DNA from: Allomuricauda sp.
Lineage (GTDB): Bacteria > Bacteroidota > Bacteroidia > Flavobacteriales > Flavobacteriaceae
Reading direction: 5' to 3'
Assembly: GCF_028280385.1 (NCBI RefSeq)
Contig: NZ_JANQLX010000001.1
Coordinates: forward strand, 300,895-364,894
Length of the DNA stretch: 64,000 bases
Below the pieces are notes generated by a model. The model was given only the letters and a program-made list of their open reading frames with translations. It had not been told where the DNA came from and searched no databases. This document shows, piece by piece, positions 18,181 to 26,505 of this stretch. The translations under genes and the position numbers were made by a program. Every line of letters starts with the position of its first letter. Position 1 is the first letter of the stretch.

Positions 18181-20487
18181 ATGAGCACCACTCCACTTCG
18201 AATTGCGCTGATTGCACTGATCGTATCATCTTGTTTGGACCAAACATCCGACGGGTATGACAACAAAGTACCTGATGTAGTGGATTTTAATTTCCATGTG
18301 CGCCCTATTCTTTCTGATAAGTGCTTCGCGTGCCATGGGCCGGATGCCAATAAAAGGGAGGCAGACCTGCGACTTGATACCCAAGAAGGGGCTTATGCAG
18401 CATTAAAGGATTACAATGATAAGTTCGCCATTGTAGCGGGAAAACCTGAGCAATCCGAAGCTTTCTTGCGCATAACGGCTGCAGATTCCACAATCATGAT
18501 GCCCCCTCCGGAATCGAACTTAAAACTCAGTTCGTACGACATTGAACTGATCAAGAAATGGATAGAACAAGGAGCCGGATACAAACCTCATTGGGCATTT
18601 GTAGCTCCAAAAAAGCCTGAATTGCCAAAAGTGTCGGACAATGACTGGCCTTCCAATGAAATTGACCATTTTATCTTGGCCAGACTGGATGAAAAGAAAT
18701 TGAAGCCCAATGAAACAGCGGCAAAATCCCATTTGTTAAAAAGAGTTTCCTTTGATTTAACCGGACTTCCGCCCTCCATCGCCATGCAAGAGGCTTTTGA
18801 AAAGGACACCTCACCAGAGGCCTATGAAAGGGTAGTGGACCAACTATTGGACGATCCACATTACGGTGAAAAAATGGCAATTCATTGGTTGGATATTGCC
18901 AGATATGCGGATTCACACGGTTATCAAGATGATAGTCCCAGAACCATGTGGCCCTGGCGCGATTGGGTGATTCACTCATTTAACAAGAACTATCCTTTTG
19001 ATAAATTCCTGACTTGGCAATTGGCCGGGGACCTGCTCCCGGAGAAAAACATGGAAACACTCTTGGCAACCGGATTCAATCGAAACCATAAAATTACACA
19101 GGAGGGAGGGGTAATTGATGAGGAGTACCGGATTGAATATGTCACCGATAGAACGAACACTTTCGGAAAGGCCTTTTTAGGGTTGACCTACGAATGTGCC
19201 AAATGCCACGATCATAAATACGACCCCATTTCACAAAAAGATTACTATAGCACCTTTGCCTTTTTTGATAAGGTTCCCGAAAAGGGATTGTTTGGAACCT
19301 TTGATGAGAACACAGCAGACCCACCCAGAATGGAGATCACGGATGAAATGGTAAACGAGGTGCTGACCTTTGTCAACAAAAAGGATTCCTACCCAGTGTC
19401 TGTAATGATCATGGAAGATTCCGTGGGGATTAGGGATACCCATATTCTTGACCGAGGGAATTATGACGCCAAGACCGATGTGGTCACTTTTGATACCCCA
19501 AAAGCTATCATGGAATTTGACACCCTAAGCTTTGATTCAAATAGGTTAGGTTTGTCCAAGTGGTTGTTGAGTGATGAACATCCCCTTACATCCCGTGTTT
19601 TCGTAAATCGGATTTGGCAGGAAATTTTTGGACGCGGAATTGTAAAAACGGCAGGGGACTTTGGTATGCAGGGCGAACTGCCCACCCATCCCGAGCTGTT
19701 GGATTGGCTTGCTGTGGATTTTCGGGAAAATGGATGGGACATCAAACGTTTGGTCAAGCAAATTGTGATGTCGTCCACCTATACCCAATCCGCGCAGACC
19801 AATAAAAGAAAGCAGGACAAAGACCCCGAAAATAGATTTCTCTCTAGGATGCACCGTACCCGTTTGGGCGCAGAGATGATCAGGGACCACGTATTGGCAA
19901 GCAGTGGTCTGCTAAATGATGAAATAGGGGGACCCAGTGTAAAACCTTATCAACCTGATGGTCTATGGTTGGCCGCCACCTCCGGAAGGGGAGTGCTCAA
20001 AGCTTATGTTCAGGACCATGGTGAAAATCTATATCGCAGGGGGATTTACACCTTTATCAAACGTACGGTTCCCCCACCATCCATGTTAGTGTTTGATGCC
20101 TCCAACAGAGATCAATGTGAAGTGAGACGATTGAATACGGCAACTCCGCTGCAGGCACTGGTTATGCTGAATGACCCCACGGTTCTGGAGGCGTCAAGGG
20201 TGTTGGCGGAAAATTTGGGAAGTGCGGACATGGAAGACCAAAAAAGAATCGAGAATGCATTTAAACGCATTGTGTGTCGCGATGCCAAACCTGAAGAATT
20301 GGATGTTTTGGTTGGATATTATAAGGATCAGGTGGCGTATTTTGAATCCAATCGGGATGATGCAATAGAGTTCCTCAACGTTGGGGAGTATACGCCAGAA
20401 AAAAATAGGGACGATGTTACGATAGCTGCACTTATGCAGGTCATCCATACAATGTACAATTTAGAGGAAGCAACCACCAGAAGTTAA
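18181..20487 (+). CDS. PSCyt1-DUF1549-DUF1553 cytochrome-like lipoprotein
   Basis: A 768-residue protein of the type abundant in Planctomycetes. The N-terminus is a lipoprotein signal (IALIALIVSSC), followed by a PSCyt1 heme motif CFACH at residues 48-52, the DUF1549 region at about 150-350 (KRVSFDLTGLPP, YGEKMAIHWLDIARYADSHG), a second CxxCH (CAKCH, 339-343) and the DUF1553 region at about 480-745 (PLTSRVFVNRIWQEIFGRGI, then RRLNTATPLQALVMLNDPTV). Two c-type hemes are predicted, on the outer face of the membrane. It is followed 9 nt later by a DUF1501 gene. The biochemical role of this family is not established; links to breakdown of sulfated or complex carbohydrates have been suggested from gene context elsewhere. 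Confidence 0.9.
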   Translation: MSTTPLRIALIALIVSSCLDQTSDGYDNKVPDVVDFNFHVRPILSDKCFACHGPDANKREADLRLDTQEGAYAALKDYNDKFAIVAGKPEQSEAFLRITAADSTIMMPPPESNLKLSSYDIELIKKWIEQGAGYKPHWAFVAPKKPELPKVSDNDWPSNEIDHFILARLDEKKLKPNETAAKSHLLKRVSFDLTGLPPSIAMQEAFEKDTSPEAYERVVDQLLDDPHYGEKMAIHWLDIARYADSHGYQDDSPRTMWPWRDWVIHSFNKNYPFDKFLTWQLAGDLLPEKNMETLLATGFNRNHKITQEGGVIDEEYRIEYVTDRTNTFGKAFLGLTYECAKCHDHKYDPISQKDYYSTFAFFDKVPEKGLFGTFDENTADPPRMEITDEMVNEVLTFVNKKDSYPVSVMIMEDSVGIRDTHILDRGNYDAKTDVVTFDTPKAIMEFDTLSFDSNRLGLSKWLLSDEHPLTSRVFVNRIWQEIFGRGIVKTAGDFGMQGELPTHPELLDWLAVDFRENGWDIKRLVKQIVMSSTYTQSAQTNKRKQDKDPENRFLSRMHRTRLGAEMIRDHVLASSGLLNDEIGGPSVKPYQPDGLWLAATSGRGVLKAYVQDHGENLYRRGIYTFIKRTVPPPSMLVFDASNRDQCEVRRLNTATPLQALVMLNDPTVLEASRVLAENLGSADMEDQKRIENAFKRIVCRDAKPEELDVLVGYYKDQVAYFESNRDDAIEFLNVGEYTPEKNRDDVTIAALMQVIHTMYNLEEATTRS

Positions 20488-20496
20488 GACCAAAGC

Positions 20497-21951
20497 ATGG
20501 AAAAAGAATTTTTTGAGCATCGATTAAATGTGAACCGAAGACATTTTCTAGGTAAAATGGCACTCGGTGTGGGCAGTGCAGCTCTTGGCTCCCTGTTGGT
20601 TCCAGACCTTTTTAAGGGAAGTGCCTCGGATGCTGAAGAACTTCCCTTGGGAATCAGACATTTTGCCTCCAAGGCCAAGCGCATTATCATGCTGTTTCAA
20701 AATGGTGCTCCCTCCCAACTGGAATCCTTTGATTACAAACCCTTGCTCAATAAGATGTATGGTCAAGATTTGCCAGAATCCATTCGCCAAGGACAAAGGC
20801 TAACGGGGATGACGGCCAATCAGGAACGTTTTCCGCTGGTGGGATCAAAGTTTGGGTTCAAACAATACGGAAGTTCGGGCACTTGGGTAAGTGACCTTTT
20901 TCCAAAAATAGCAGAGATCACAGATGATATTTGTGTTATAAAAACAGTAAACACGGAGGCGATCAACCATGACCCTGCGTTGACATTCCTCCAAACAGGA
21001 TCCCAACAGGGCAATCGCCCTAGCATGGGTGCCTGGATGAGTTACGGTTTGGGGAGCGAGAACAAGAATTTACCCGCATTTTGTGTTTTGCTCTCCCGTG
21101 GAAAAGGAAATGGCCAGGGGGTGTATTCCAAATTATGGTCCAATGGTTTCCTGGATAGTGTACACCAAGGGGTACAGTTCAGCGCCAGCGAGGACCCCGT
21201 ACTGTATTTGAACAATCCCGATGGGATGGATATGAAGAGTAGAAAAAAGATGTTAGATCACTTGGCCTCTTTGAACCATATGAGTTTTGAAGAGTTTGGT
21301 GATCCCCAGATTCATGCCAAAATTCAGCAGTATGAGATGGCCTATCGCATGCAGACAGCGGTACCGGAAATTACGGATTTGTCCAAAGAACCCGACCATG
21401 TCATAAAAATGTACGGAACGGACTGTATGATTCCAGGAACCTATGCATCCAACTGCTTACTGGCCAGAAAATTATCGGAATCTGGCGTACGGTTTGTACA
21501 ATTGTATCACCAAGGCTGGGACCAGCACGGTAATTTGGTGGAGGAAATGACCGGTCAGGCCAAGGATGTGGACCAGGCGTCAGCAGCGTTGATCAAAGAT
21601 TTAAAACAGCGAGGACTTTTGGATGAGACCTTGGTTATTTGGGGAGGAGAGTTTGGACGGACCAACTATTGTCAGGGAAAATTGACGGAGGACAATTACG
21701 GGCGTGACCATCACCCAAAATGCTATAGCATTTGGATGGCCGGCGGTGGTGTAAAAGGAGGATTGTCTTATGGTGAAACCGACGAATTTGGATACAACAT
21801 CATAAAAGACCCAGTGCATGTGCACGATCTTCAAGCTACCATTATGCACCTGATGGGGCTGGACCATGAAAAACTCACTTATAAATATTTGGGACGGAGG
21901 TTCAGGTTAACAGATGTTCACGGACACGTGGTAAAAGACATCTTGGCGTAA
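20497..21951 (+). CDS. DUF1501 (sulfatase-like fold) exported protein
   Basis: A 484-residue DUF1501 protein. The N-terminus carries a twin-arginine signal (VNRRHFLGKMALGVGSAAL), so it is probably exported folded by Tat. The body shows family motifs AKRIIMLFQNGAPSQLESFD, DPALTFLQTGSQQGNRPSMG, and, near the end, VIWGGEFGRT followed by GRDHHPKCYSIWMAGGGVKG, which resemble the metal site of the alkaline-phosphatase/sulfatase fold. It is the middle gene of a three-gene unit: 9 nt after the DUF1549/DUF1553 gene and 1 nt before the next. DUF1501 and DUF1553 proteins are regular partners. Catalytic activity unproven. Confidence 0.92.
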   Translation: MEKEFFEHRLNVNRRHFLGKMALGVGSAALGSLLVPDLFKGSASDAEELPLGIRHFASKAKRIIMLFQNGAPSQLESFDYKPLLNKMYGQDLPESIRQGQRLTGMTANQERFPLVGSKFGFKQYGSSGTWVSDLFPKIAEITDDICVIKTVNTEAINHDPALTFLQTGSQQGNRPSMGAWMSYGLGSENKNLPAFCVLLSRGKGNGQGVYSKLWSNGFLDSVHQGVQFSASEDPVLYLNNPDGMDMKSRKKMLDHLASLNHMSFEEFGDPQIHAKIQQYEMAYRMQTAVPEITDLSKEPDHVIKMYGTDCMIPGTYASNCLLARKLSESGVRFVQLYHQGWDQHGNLVEEMTGQAKDVDQASAALIKDLKQRGLLDETLVIWGGEFGRTNYCQGKLTEDNYGRDHHPKCYSIWMAGGGVKGGLSYGETDEFGYNIIKDPVHVHDLQATIMHLMGLDHEKLTYKYLGRRFRLTDVHGHVVKDILA

Positions 21952-21952
21952 T

Positions 21953-24088
21953 ATGAGAGGTTTTGAACGTTTAGTTTCCAATATAGTTTTTGGATTGCTC
22001 TGTCTTCTGGTCGTGCTGCTGATTTTTGAGCAGCATGTTCAGATTCCTTTTTGGTTGCAACCTGCTGGAAGAATGCACCCCCTGTTACTGCACTTTCCCG
22101 TTGTGCTGGTTTTTTTGTTGATTTTGATCTCGTTTTTAAAAAAACAGATTGATTCCAATTCCTATCAAAAGATAAATAGACTACTGTTGGGCATAACGGC
22201 ATTGACTACAACCCTTACCGCTGTTATGGGCTTTCTCTTATATAAAGAAGGCTATGATTCGGAATTGATGACCTTGCATAAATGGCTTGGGGTGCTCCTG
22301 GCCTTTCTGGTATATCTGTTGACTTTTGTTGAAGCCAGAAAGTTGTTGTACTACCCTGTGTTGTACAGCACAGGAATTATTATGGTTTTAGTGGGGCATT
22401 TTGGGGCAGGAGTTACCCATGGCTCCAATTTTCTGACCGAACCCTTGTTGGCGGAAAGTGCTCCCCCCATTGACGAGTATACCCCAATTTTTGAAGCCTT
22501 TGTTCAACCGGTACTGGATAAGAAATGTGTGGCATGTCACAATCCAGATAAACACAAAGGAGGATTGATCATGACATCGCTTTCAGAAATGGTCAAAGGC
22601 GGGGAAAATGGACCTGTTTGGGAAGCGGGTGATAGCGAGGGGAGTGCCATTATTAAACGGGCATTATTACCCCTTGAACATGAGGACCATATGCCACCGG
22701 AAGGGAAGCCCCAACTCACAGCGGATGAGATTGAGCTCATTAGTGAGTGGATTGAAGCCGATGCCGATACGTTGGTCAGTTTGGCCACTCTTTCAGACTC
22801 GATCCCATTGAAATCCCTGGTTTATGACAAATGGTTCAATAAGGCCCCGGAAAAACCATTGTACGACTTTCCACCCGCTGATGAAGACCTGATTCGCGAA
22901 CTCAACAACCCTTATAGGACGGTAGTGCAAAAATCACCAAAATCGCCGGCCATTGATGTGGCCATCTTTGGGCAGAGTGCTTTTCATGCCGAATCCATTA
23001 CGGGCTTGTTGAAGATTAAGGAACAGATCGTTTCCTTAAATCTGTCCTATTTGCCCATTACGGATGCAAACCTTGACCCTGTTGCAAAACTGGTCAATTT
23101 GGAGGAACTCAACCTAAATTTCACCCAAGTCACCAGCGATGGGTTGGCAAGGTTATCATCCTGTGACCAGTTGAAATCCCTTTCCATATCAGGGACTATG
23201 GTGGACAAGGGCCTAGAAAAGGTGCTAAGGGCATTCCCGGCATTGACCACTGTTCATTTGTGGGGAACCAAAATCTCTGATACGGAACTTCAGTTGCTGC
23301 AAGATAGATTTCCCGATATACGGTTTGTAATGGGATTTGAAGGCAATTCGGAAGAGGAGTTTCAGTTGGGCGCTCCAATTTTAAGCAACAAAAGTGCTGT
23401 GCTTTCAAAAGGTGAGCTTATTACGTTGACCCATAAGCTGCAGGATGTGGACATTCGTTTTACCATGGATGGCTCGGTACCTGACAGTACCTCCCAGTTA
23501 TACGCGACTCCATTGGAATTTGAAGGCAATTTCGTTCTTAAGGCCAAAGCATCAAAAGAAGGCTGGAAACCCAGTGATGAAGCTACGTTCAGTTTTTTTG
23601 AAAAAGGTTTGAAACCATTCGATATCGAGTTACTTTCCAAACCCAATCCTCGGAATAAGGGGCAAGGAGGAATAACTTTAGTGGATGACTATATTGGGAG
23701 TCAGGGGAGCATGATTTCCTTGGCGTGGATAGGGTTTACCGATACCCCATTGATCGCCCTTGCCGATTTTGGGGAGTCGCCACCCCAAATAAGTGAGTTG
23801 ATGCTTAGCCATTGTTTGATTAAATGGCAGCGAATTTTACCTCCCCAGTCTATAGAAGTTTGGGGTGGAAATACAAAGGACCAGCTAGAGTTGTTGAAAA
23901 AAATATCGGTAGACTTTGGAAAAGACGCTCCGGATTTTGGTGTTTCGAATGTCTCCGTCCAATTCCCAAAAAGTACGTTTCGATACTATAAAATAATTGC
24001 CACACGGTTTAAAAAGCTCCCGGATTGGCATCCAAAAAAGGGAGAAGAAGGGAAGCTGTTTGTTGACGAACTGTTCTTTTACCCATAG
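21953..24088 (+). CDS. membrane cytochrome c-like protein with LRR and CHB_HEX domains
   Basis: A 711-residue composite protein. Residues 1-160 hold four or five membrane helices with the motif RMHPLLLHFPVVLVFL (DUF2231-like). Then a PSCyt1 heme site CVACH at 192-196 with MPPEGKPQL, leucine-rich repeats at about 330-455 (LEELNLNFTQVTSDGLARL), a chitobiase/beta-hexosaminidase C-terminal-like domain at about 470-560 (IRFTMDGSVPDSTSQLY) and a final beta domain that resembles a discoidin-like fold. The start codon follows the DUF1501 stop by one base, so translation is coupled. It may be the membrane anchor and electron acceptor for the two upstream products. Domain calls are by motif; role inferred. 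Confidence 0.87.
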   Translation: MRGFERLVSNIVFGLLCLLVVLLIFEQHVQIPFWLQPAGRMHPLLLHFPVVLVFLLILISFLKKQIDSNSYQKINRLLLGITALTTTLTAVMGFLLYKEGYDSELMTLHKWLGVLLAFLVYLLTFVEARKLLYYPVLYSTGIIMVLVGHFGAGVTHGSNFLTEPLLAESAPPIDEYTPIFEAFVQPVLDKKCVACHNPDKHKGGLIMTSLSEMVKGGENGPVWEAGDSEGSAIIKRALLPLEHEDHMPPEGKPQLTADEIELISEWIEADADTLVSLATLSDSIPLKSLVYDKWFNKAPEKPLYDFPPADEDLIRELNNPYRTVVQKSPKSPAIDVAIFGQSAFHAESITGLLKIKEQIVSLNLSYLPITDANLDPVAKLVNLEELNLNFTQVTSDGLARLSSCDQLKSLSISGTMVDKGLEKVLRAFPALTTVHLWGTKISDTELQLLQDRFPDIRFVMGFEGNSEEEFQLGAPILSNKSAVLSKGELITLTHKLQDVDIRFTMDGSVPDSTSQLYATPLEFEGNFVLKAKASKEGWKPSDEATFSFFEKGLKPFDIELLSKPNPRNKGQGGITLVDDYIGSQGSMISLAWIGFTDTPLIALADFGESPPQISELMLSHCLIKWQRILPPQSIEVWGGNTKDQLELLKKISVDFGKDAPDFGVSNVSVQFPKSTFRYYKIIATRFKKLPDWHPKKGEEGKLFVDELFFYP

Positions 24089-24173
24089 TTGATTGTAGAA
24101 AAAAACAAAAGAGGGGTGTTGCAGGGCGGGCACTGAAATCTTGCAAGTAGGAAAAGTATTAAAAACAGGATAC

Positions 24174-24202
24174 AAAAAAACCCCATTTCGTTACAAATGG
24201 GG
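24174..24202 (-). terminator. intrinsic terminator of the tRNA-Met unit
   Basis: On the minus strand an 8-bp perfect stem (CCCCATTT / AAATGGGG on the plus strand, loop CGTTAC) is followed by seven T residues. It begins 8 nt after the tRNA 3' end and ends the tRNA transcript; the convergent gene ends at 24088. Confidence 0.9.
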
Positions 24203-24210
24203 TTCTGGAG

Positions 24211-24284
24211 TAGCGAGAGGGAGACTTGAACTCCCGACCTCAGGGTTATGAATCCTGCGCTCTAACCACCTGAGCTACCTCGCC
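24211..24284 (-). tRNA. tRNA-Met (anticodon CAT)
   Basis: A complete 74-nt cloverleaf on the minus strand: acceptor GGCGAGG pairing with TCTCGCT (two G-T wobbles), D arm GCTC/GAGC, anticodon loop TTCATAA with CAT, T arm GGGAG-TTCAAGT-CTCCC, discriminator A, CCA not encoded. The anticodon stem has one A31-C39 mismatch. The absence of three G-C pairs in that stem argues against initiator tRNA. Elongator Met is the likely identity; a tRNA-Ile with lysidine-modified CAT cannot be excluded from sequence alone. Confidence 0.93.
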
Positions 24285-24327
24285 GAATTGTATTTTATTT
24301 ATATCCAAGACTGTTTAGCCATCACCT

Positions 24328-24396
24328 TGAATTCCTGCGCTCCCTGCCCGAACGTGCCGTTCGGTACGGGCGGGTAACCACCTGAGCTACCTCGCC
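24328..24396 (-). pseudogene. broken duplicate of the tRNA-Met 5' half
   Basis: On the minus strand 24396-24375 repeats the first 22 nt of the intact tRNA-Met exactly, and 24342 to about 24328 repeats nt 23-36 with one extra base, stopping in the anticodon loop. Between the two pieces lies a 32-nt GC-rich hairpin insert (24343-24374), placed between the D loop and the 3' side of the D stem. Six bases of upstream flank (one mismatch) are also shared with the intact gene. No 3' half exists. It sits between the tRNA promoter and the intact tRNA, so it is predicted to be transcribed as part of the leader of pre-tRNA-Met. Confidence 0.88.
24343..24374. repeat. 32-nt GC-rich palindromic insert (REP-like)
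   Basis: The insert interrupts the duplicated tRNA half exactly, since deletion of these 32 bases restores the tRNA sequence. Its core (24348-24368) is a perfect 7-bp hairpin, CCGAACG / CGTTCGG with loop TGC, flanked by CCTGC and TACGGGCGGG which add outer partial pairing. Its GC content is far above the surroundings. A variant of the 21-nt core with compensating stem changes occurs at 58099-58119. Confidence 0.75.
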
Positions 24397-24416
24397 AAAT
24401 TGCGGTTTTGCGGGTG

Positions 24417-24448
24417 CAAATATAAAGTTTAATTTTTGCCCTATCAAA
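24417..24448 (-). promoter_or_regulatory. promoter of the tRNA-Met transcription unit
   Basis: On the minus strand TTTG (24448-24445), a 20-nt spacer and TATATTTG (24424-24417) match the Bacteroidota consensus TTTG/N19-21/TAnnTTTG exactly. The same elements and spacing occur before tRNA-His. The -7 box ends 20 nt before the broken tRNA copy and 132 nt before the intact tRNA, so the broken copy lies inside the transcript. Confidence 0.85.
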
Positions 24449-24533
24449 ATTCATTTTAATTTATTATTTGATATTTATTTTTTTATCTTCCCGAATTATA
24501 CACGTTTGTCGAAAAGGAAAATAGAACACTAGA

Positions 24534-24917
24534 ATGAGCGATAAGATTAAATTTGAAATAGAGTTTGTCATCCAGGCTTCTCCGCAATTGCTTTACCAAT
24601 ATATATCCACTCCATCGGGCTTATCGGAATGGTATGCCGATAATGTAAATTCCCGTAGCGAAATGTTCACTTTTATCTGGGACGGGGCGGAGGAAAATGC
24701 CAAGATGCTTAAACGCAAGAGTGATGAGTTCGTAAAGTTCGCCTGGGAAGAAAATGAGGATGACAGCTATTTTGAAATGAAAATCATCGTGGATGAAATT
24801 ACCAAGGATGTATCCCTCTTCATTACCGATTTTGCGGAAGAGGACGAATTGGACGAGGCCAAAATGCTTTGGGAAAACCAAGTATCGGACTTAAAACAAG
24901 TATTGGGTTCCACCTAG
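24534..24917 (+). CDS. START-like domain protein (SRPBCC/AHSA1 fold)
   Basis: A 127-residue cytosolic protein. The pattern FVIQASPQLLYQYISTPSGL then LSEWYADNVNSR is that of the START-like/AHSA1 helix-grip fold, here in the short Bacteroidota version. Such proteins have a hydrophobic cavity, but no ligand is known for this group. In flavobacterial genomes I know it from this same neighbourhood of pabC-like, yqgE, hup and fmt genes. A terminator at 24944-24969 follows, so it appears monocistronic. Upstream (24449-24533) is AT-rich without a clear consensus promoter. Confidence 0.88.
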   Translation: MSDKIKFEIEFVIQASPQLLYQYISTPSGLSEWYADNVNSRSEMFTFIWDGAEENAKMLKRKSDEFVKFAWEENEDDSYFEMKIIVDEITKDVSLFITDFAEEDELDEAKMLWENQVSDLKQVLGST

Positions 24918-24935
24918 GGATTCTTGCGGATAACG

Positions 24936-24943
24936 TATATTTG
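24936..24943 (+). promoter_or_regulatory. -7 promoter element of the aminotransferase IV gene
   Basis: TATATTTG is an exact TAnnTTTG match, 26 nt before the ATG. No TTG was found at the right distance for a -33 box. It abuts the 5' arm of the terminator at 24944, so transcripts starting here would contain only part of that hairpin. Confidence 0.5.
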
Positions 24944-24969
24944 GTCCCGATAAAATTCGGGACTTTTTT
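24944..24969 (+). terminator. intrinsic terminator of the START-like gene, abutting the next start codon
   Basis: GTCCCGA pairs perfectly with TCGGGAC around a TAAAAT loop and is followed by six T residues. The last T is immediately before the ATG of the next gene (24970). Confidence 0.88.
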
Positions 24970-25815
24970 ATGGTCAATTTTAACGGAGCTTTGCTTTCTT
25001 CAGATGCAACCATTCTTACCCACAACAATCGTGGTTTAAAGTATGGTGATGCCCTTTTTGAAACGGTAAGGTGCGTAAACGGCACGGTCTTTTTTTGGGA
25101 AGACCACTACTTTAGGCTCATGGCATCCATGCGTATCCTGCGTATGGAAATACCTATGGAGTTTACCTTGGAATTTTTGGAAGGGGAAATACAAAGAACC
25201 GTACAAAAAAACGGGCTGGAAGACGACCCTGCAAGGGTTAGATTGACCGTATTTCGCAATGATGGGGGACTTTATTCCCCGGACACCAACCAAGTTTCGT
25301 ATTTAATTGAGGCCACCCACATGGAGGCTCCCTTTTATTTGATAAACGAGGGGAGCTATGAGGTGGAGCTTTTTAAGGATTTCTATATCAACAAGGATAT
25401 GTTGTCCAACCTAAAAACAAGCAATAAGATCATTAATGTGGTGGCCAGTGTGTATGCCAAGGAAAATGGATATGACAACTGTTTACTGATCAACACGGAG
25501 AAGCAAGTGGTAGAGGCCATCAATGGGAATTTGTTTGTGGTGCATGGAAACACTTTAAAAACCGCGCCCCTGGCTGATGGTTGTTTGGATGGCATCATCC
25601 GTAAAAAAGTAATGGAGATTATCACAACTACAGATGGCTTGGAACTAAAAGAGGAGTCCATTTCCCCATTCGAACTTCAAAAAGCGGACGAACTTTTCGT
25701 GACCAATAGCGTACAAGGAATTGTGTCCGTTAGAAAATACCGGAAAAAGGAATACGGGAATGAAAAGGCCAAAATGCTACTGGGCAAATTGAACGCCAAA
25801 GCGAGATTGGGCTGA
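24970..25815 (+). CDS. PLP aminotransferase class IV (aminodeoxychorismate lyase-like)
   Basis: A 281-residue fold-type IV PLP enzyme. Family features include NRGLKYGDALFETVRCVNG near residues 21-40, the PLP lysine in SNLKTSNKIINVVAS near 145, and ELFVTNSVQGIVSVRKY near 240. The group covers branched-chain aminotransferases, D-amino acid aminotransferase and 4-amino-4-deoxychorismate lyase (PabC). The length and absence of branched-chain signatures suggest a PabC-like enzyme of folate synthesis, which remains an inference. It is convergent with yqgE, with 5 nt between stops. Confidence 0.85.
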   Translation: MVNFNGALLSSDATILTHNNRGLKYGDALFETVRCVNGTVFFWEDHYFRLMASMRILRMEIPMEFTLEFLEGEIQRTVQKNGLEDDPARVRLTVFRNDGGLYSPDTNQVSYLIEATHMEAPFYLINEGSYEVELFKDFYINKDMLSNLKTSNKIINVVASVYAKENGYDNCLLINTEKQVVEAINGNLFVVHGNTLKTAPLADGCLDGIIRKKVMEIITTTDGLELKEESISPFELQKADELFVTNSVQGIVSVRKYRKKEYGNEKAKMLLGKLNAKARLG

Positions 25816-25820
25816 GCAAA

Positions 25821-26381
25821 TCAGTTCAAGGATGGGTTTTCGGGTGAATTGGACCAGAGCAAATAATCACCGCCCAATTCCACCATTTTTTCTTTCCAAA
25901 AAGCATTGGAAGACTTTTCCAGGATATTGCTTTCATATTCATTTTGAACCACAACCCAGGATTTGGAATCCAACTCATGATCCAGCTGCTGGGAACCCCA
26001 ACCGGAATACCCCAGGAAAAAACGGATATCCATTTCCGTGATGGTACCTTCGTTAATGAGCTTTACGGTCTTTTCAAAATTACCGCCCCAAAATATACCA
26101 TCGGAAATTTCAATGCTCTCGTCAATCAGGTGCGGGACTTTATGGATAAAGTACAGATTGTCCTGTTCCACAGGTCCACCGTTGAAAACCTTAAAGGGGA
26201 TGGTGATTTCGGAAATGAGGTCGCAGATATTATAATCCAGGGGCTTGTTCAGGATAAAACCCACGGAGCCTTCTTGGTTATGTTCGGCCAAAAGAACCAC
26301 GGACCGGTTGAAGGAAACATCTCCAGTCAGTGCCGGTTCGGCGACCAGCAATCTTCCTTTTGTGGGTTTCAAGCTAACCAT
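25821..26381 (-). CDS. YqgE/AlgH family protein (DUF179)
   Basis: A 186-residue cytosolic protein with the DUF179 signature: KGRLLVAEPALTGDVSFNRS at the N-terminus, VGFILNKPLD near 45, FNGGPVEQDNLYFIHK near 70 and LGYSGWGSQQLDHEL near 125. The fold is known but no enzymatic activity is established. It follows the HU gene on the same strand, but the terminator between them suggests separate transcripts or partial read-through. Confidence 0.93.
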   Translation of the reverse strand: MVSLKPTKGRLLVAEPALTGDVSFNRSVVLLAEHNQEGSVGFILNKPLDYNICDLISEITIPFKVFNGGPVEQDNLYFIHKVPHLIDESIEISDGIFWGGNFEKTVKLINEGTITEMDIRFFLGYSGWGSQQLDHELDSKSWVVVQNEYESNILEKSSNAFWKEKMVELGGDYLLWSNSPENPSLN

Positions 26382-26453
26382 ATAGCGGGTTCTCTTAATT
26401 AAATGTAATATAATATCCGTTAACTACAAAAACCATGGAAATAGGTATAAACT

Positions 26454-26480
26454 AAAAAAGCACTTCCGTTGGGAAGTGCT
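26454..26480 (-). terminator. intrinsic terminator of the HU gene
   Basis: On the minus strand a 9-bp stem (AGCACTTCC / GGAAGTGCT, loop four bases) is followed by a run of T. It lies 25 nt after the HU stop. Confidence 0.88.
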
Positions 26481-26505
26481 TCCGTATATTGTATAACCTA
26501 TCTAA

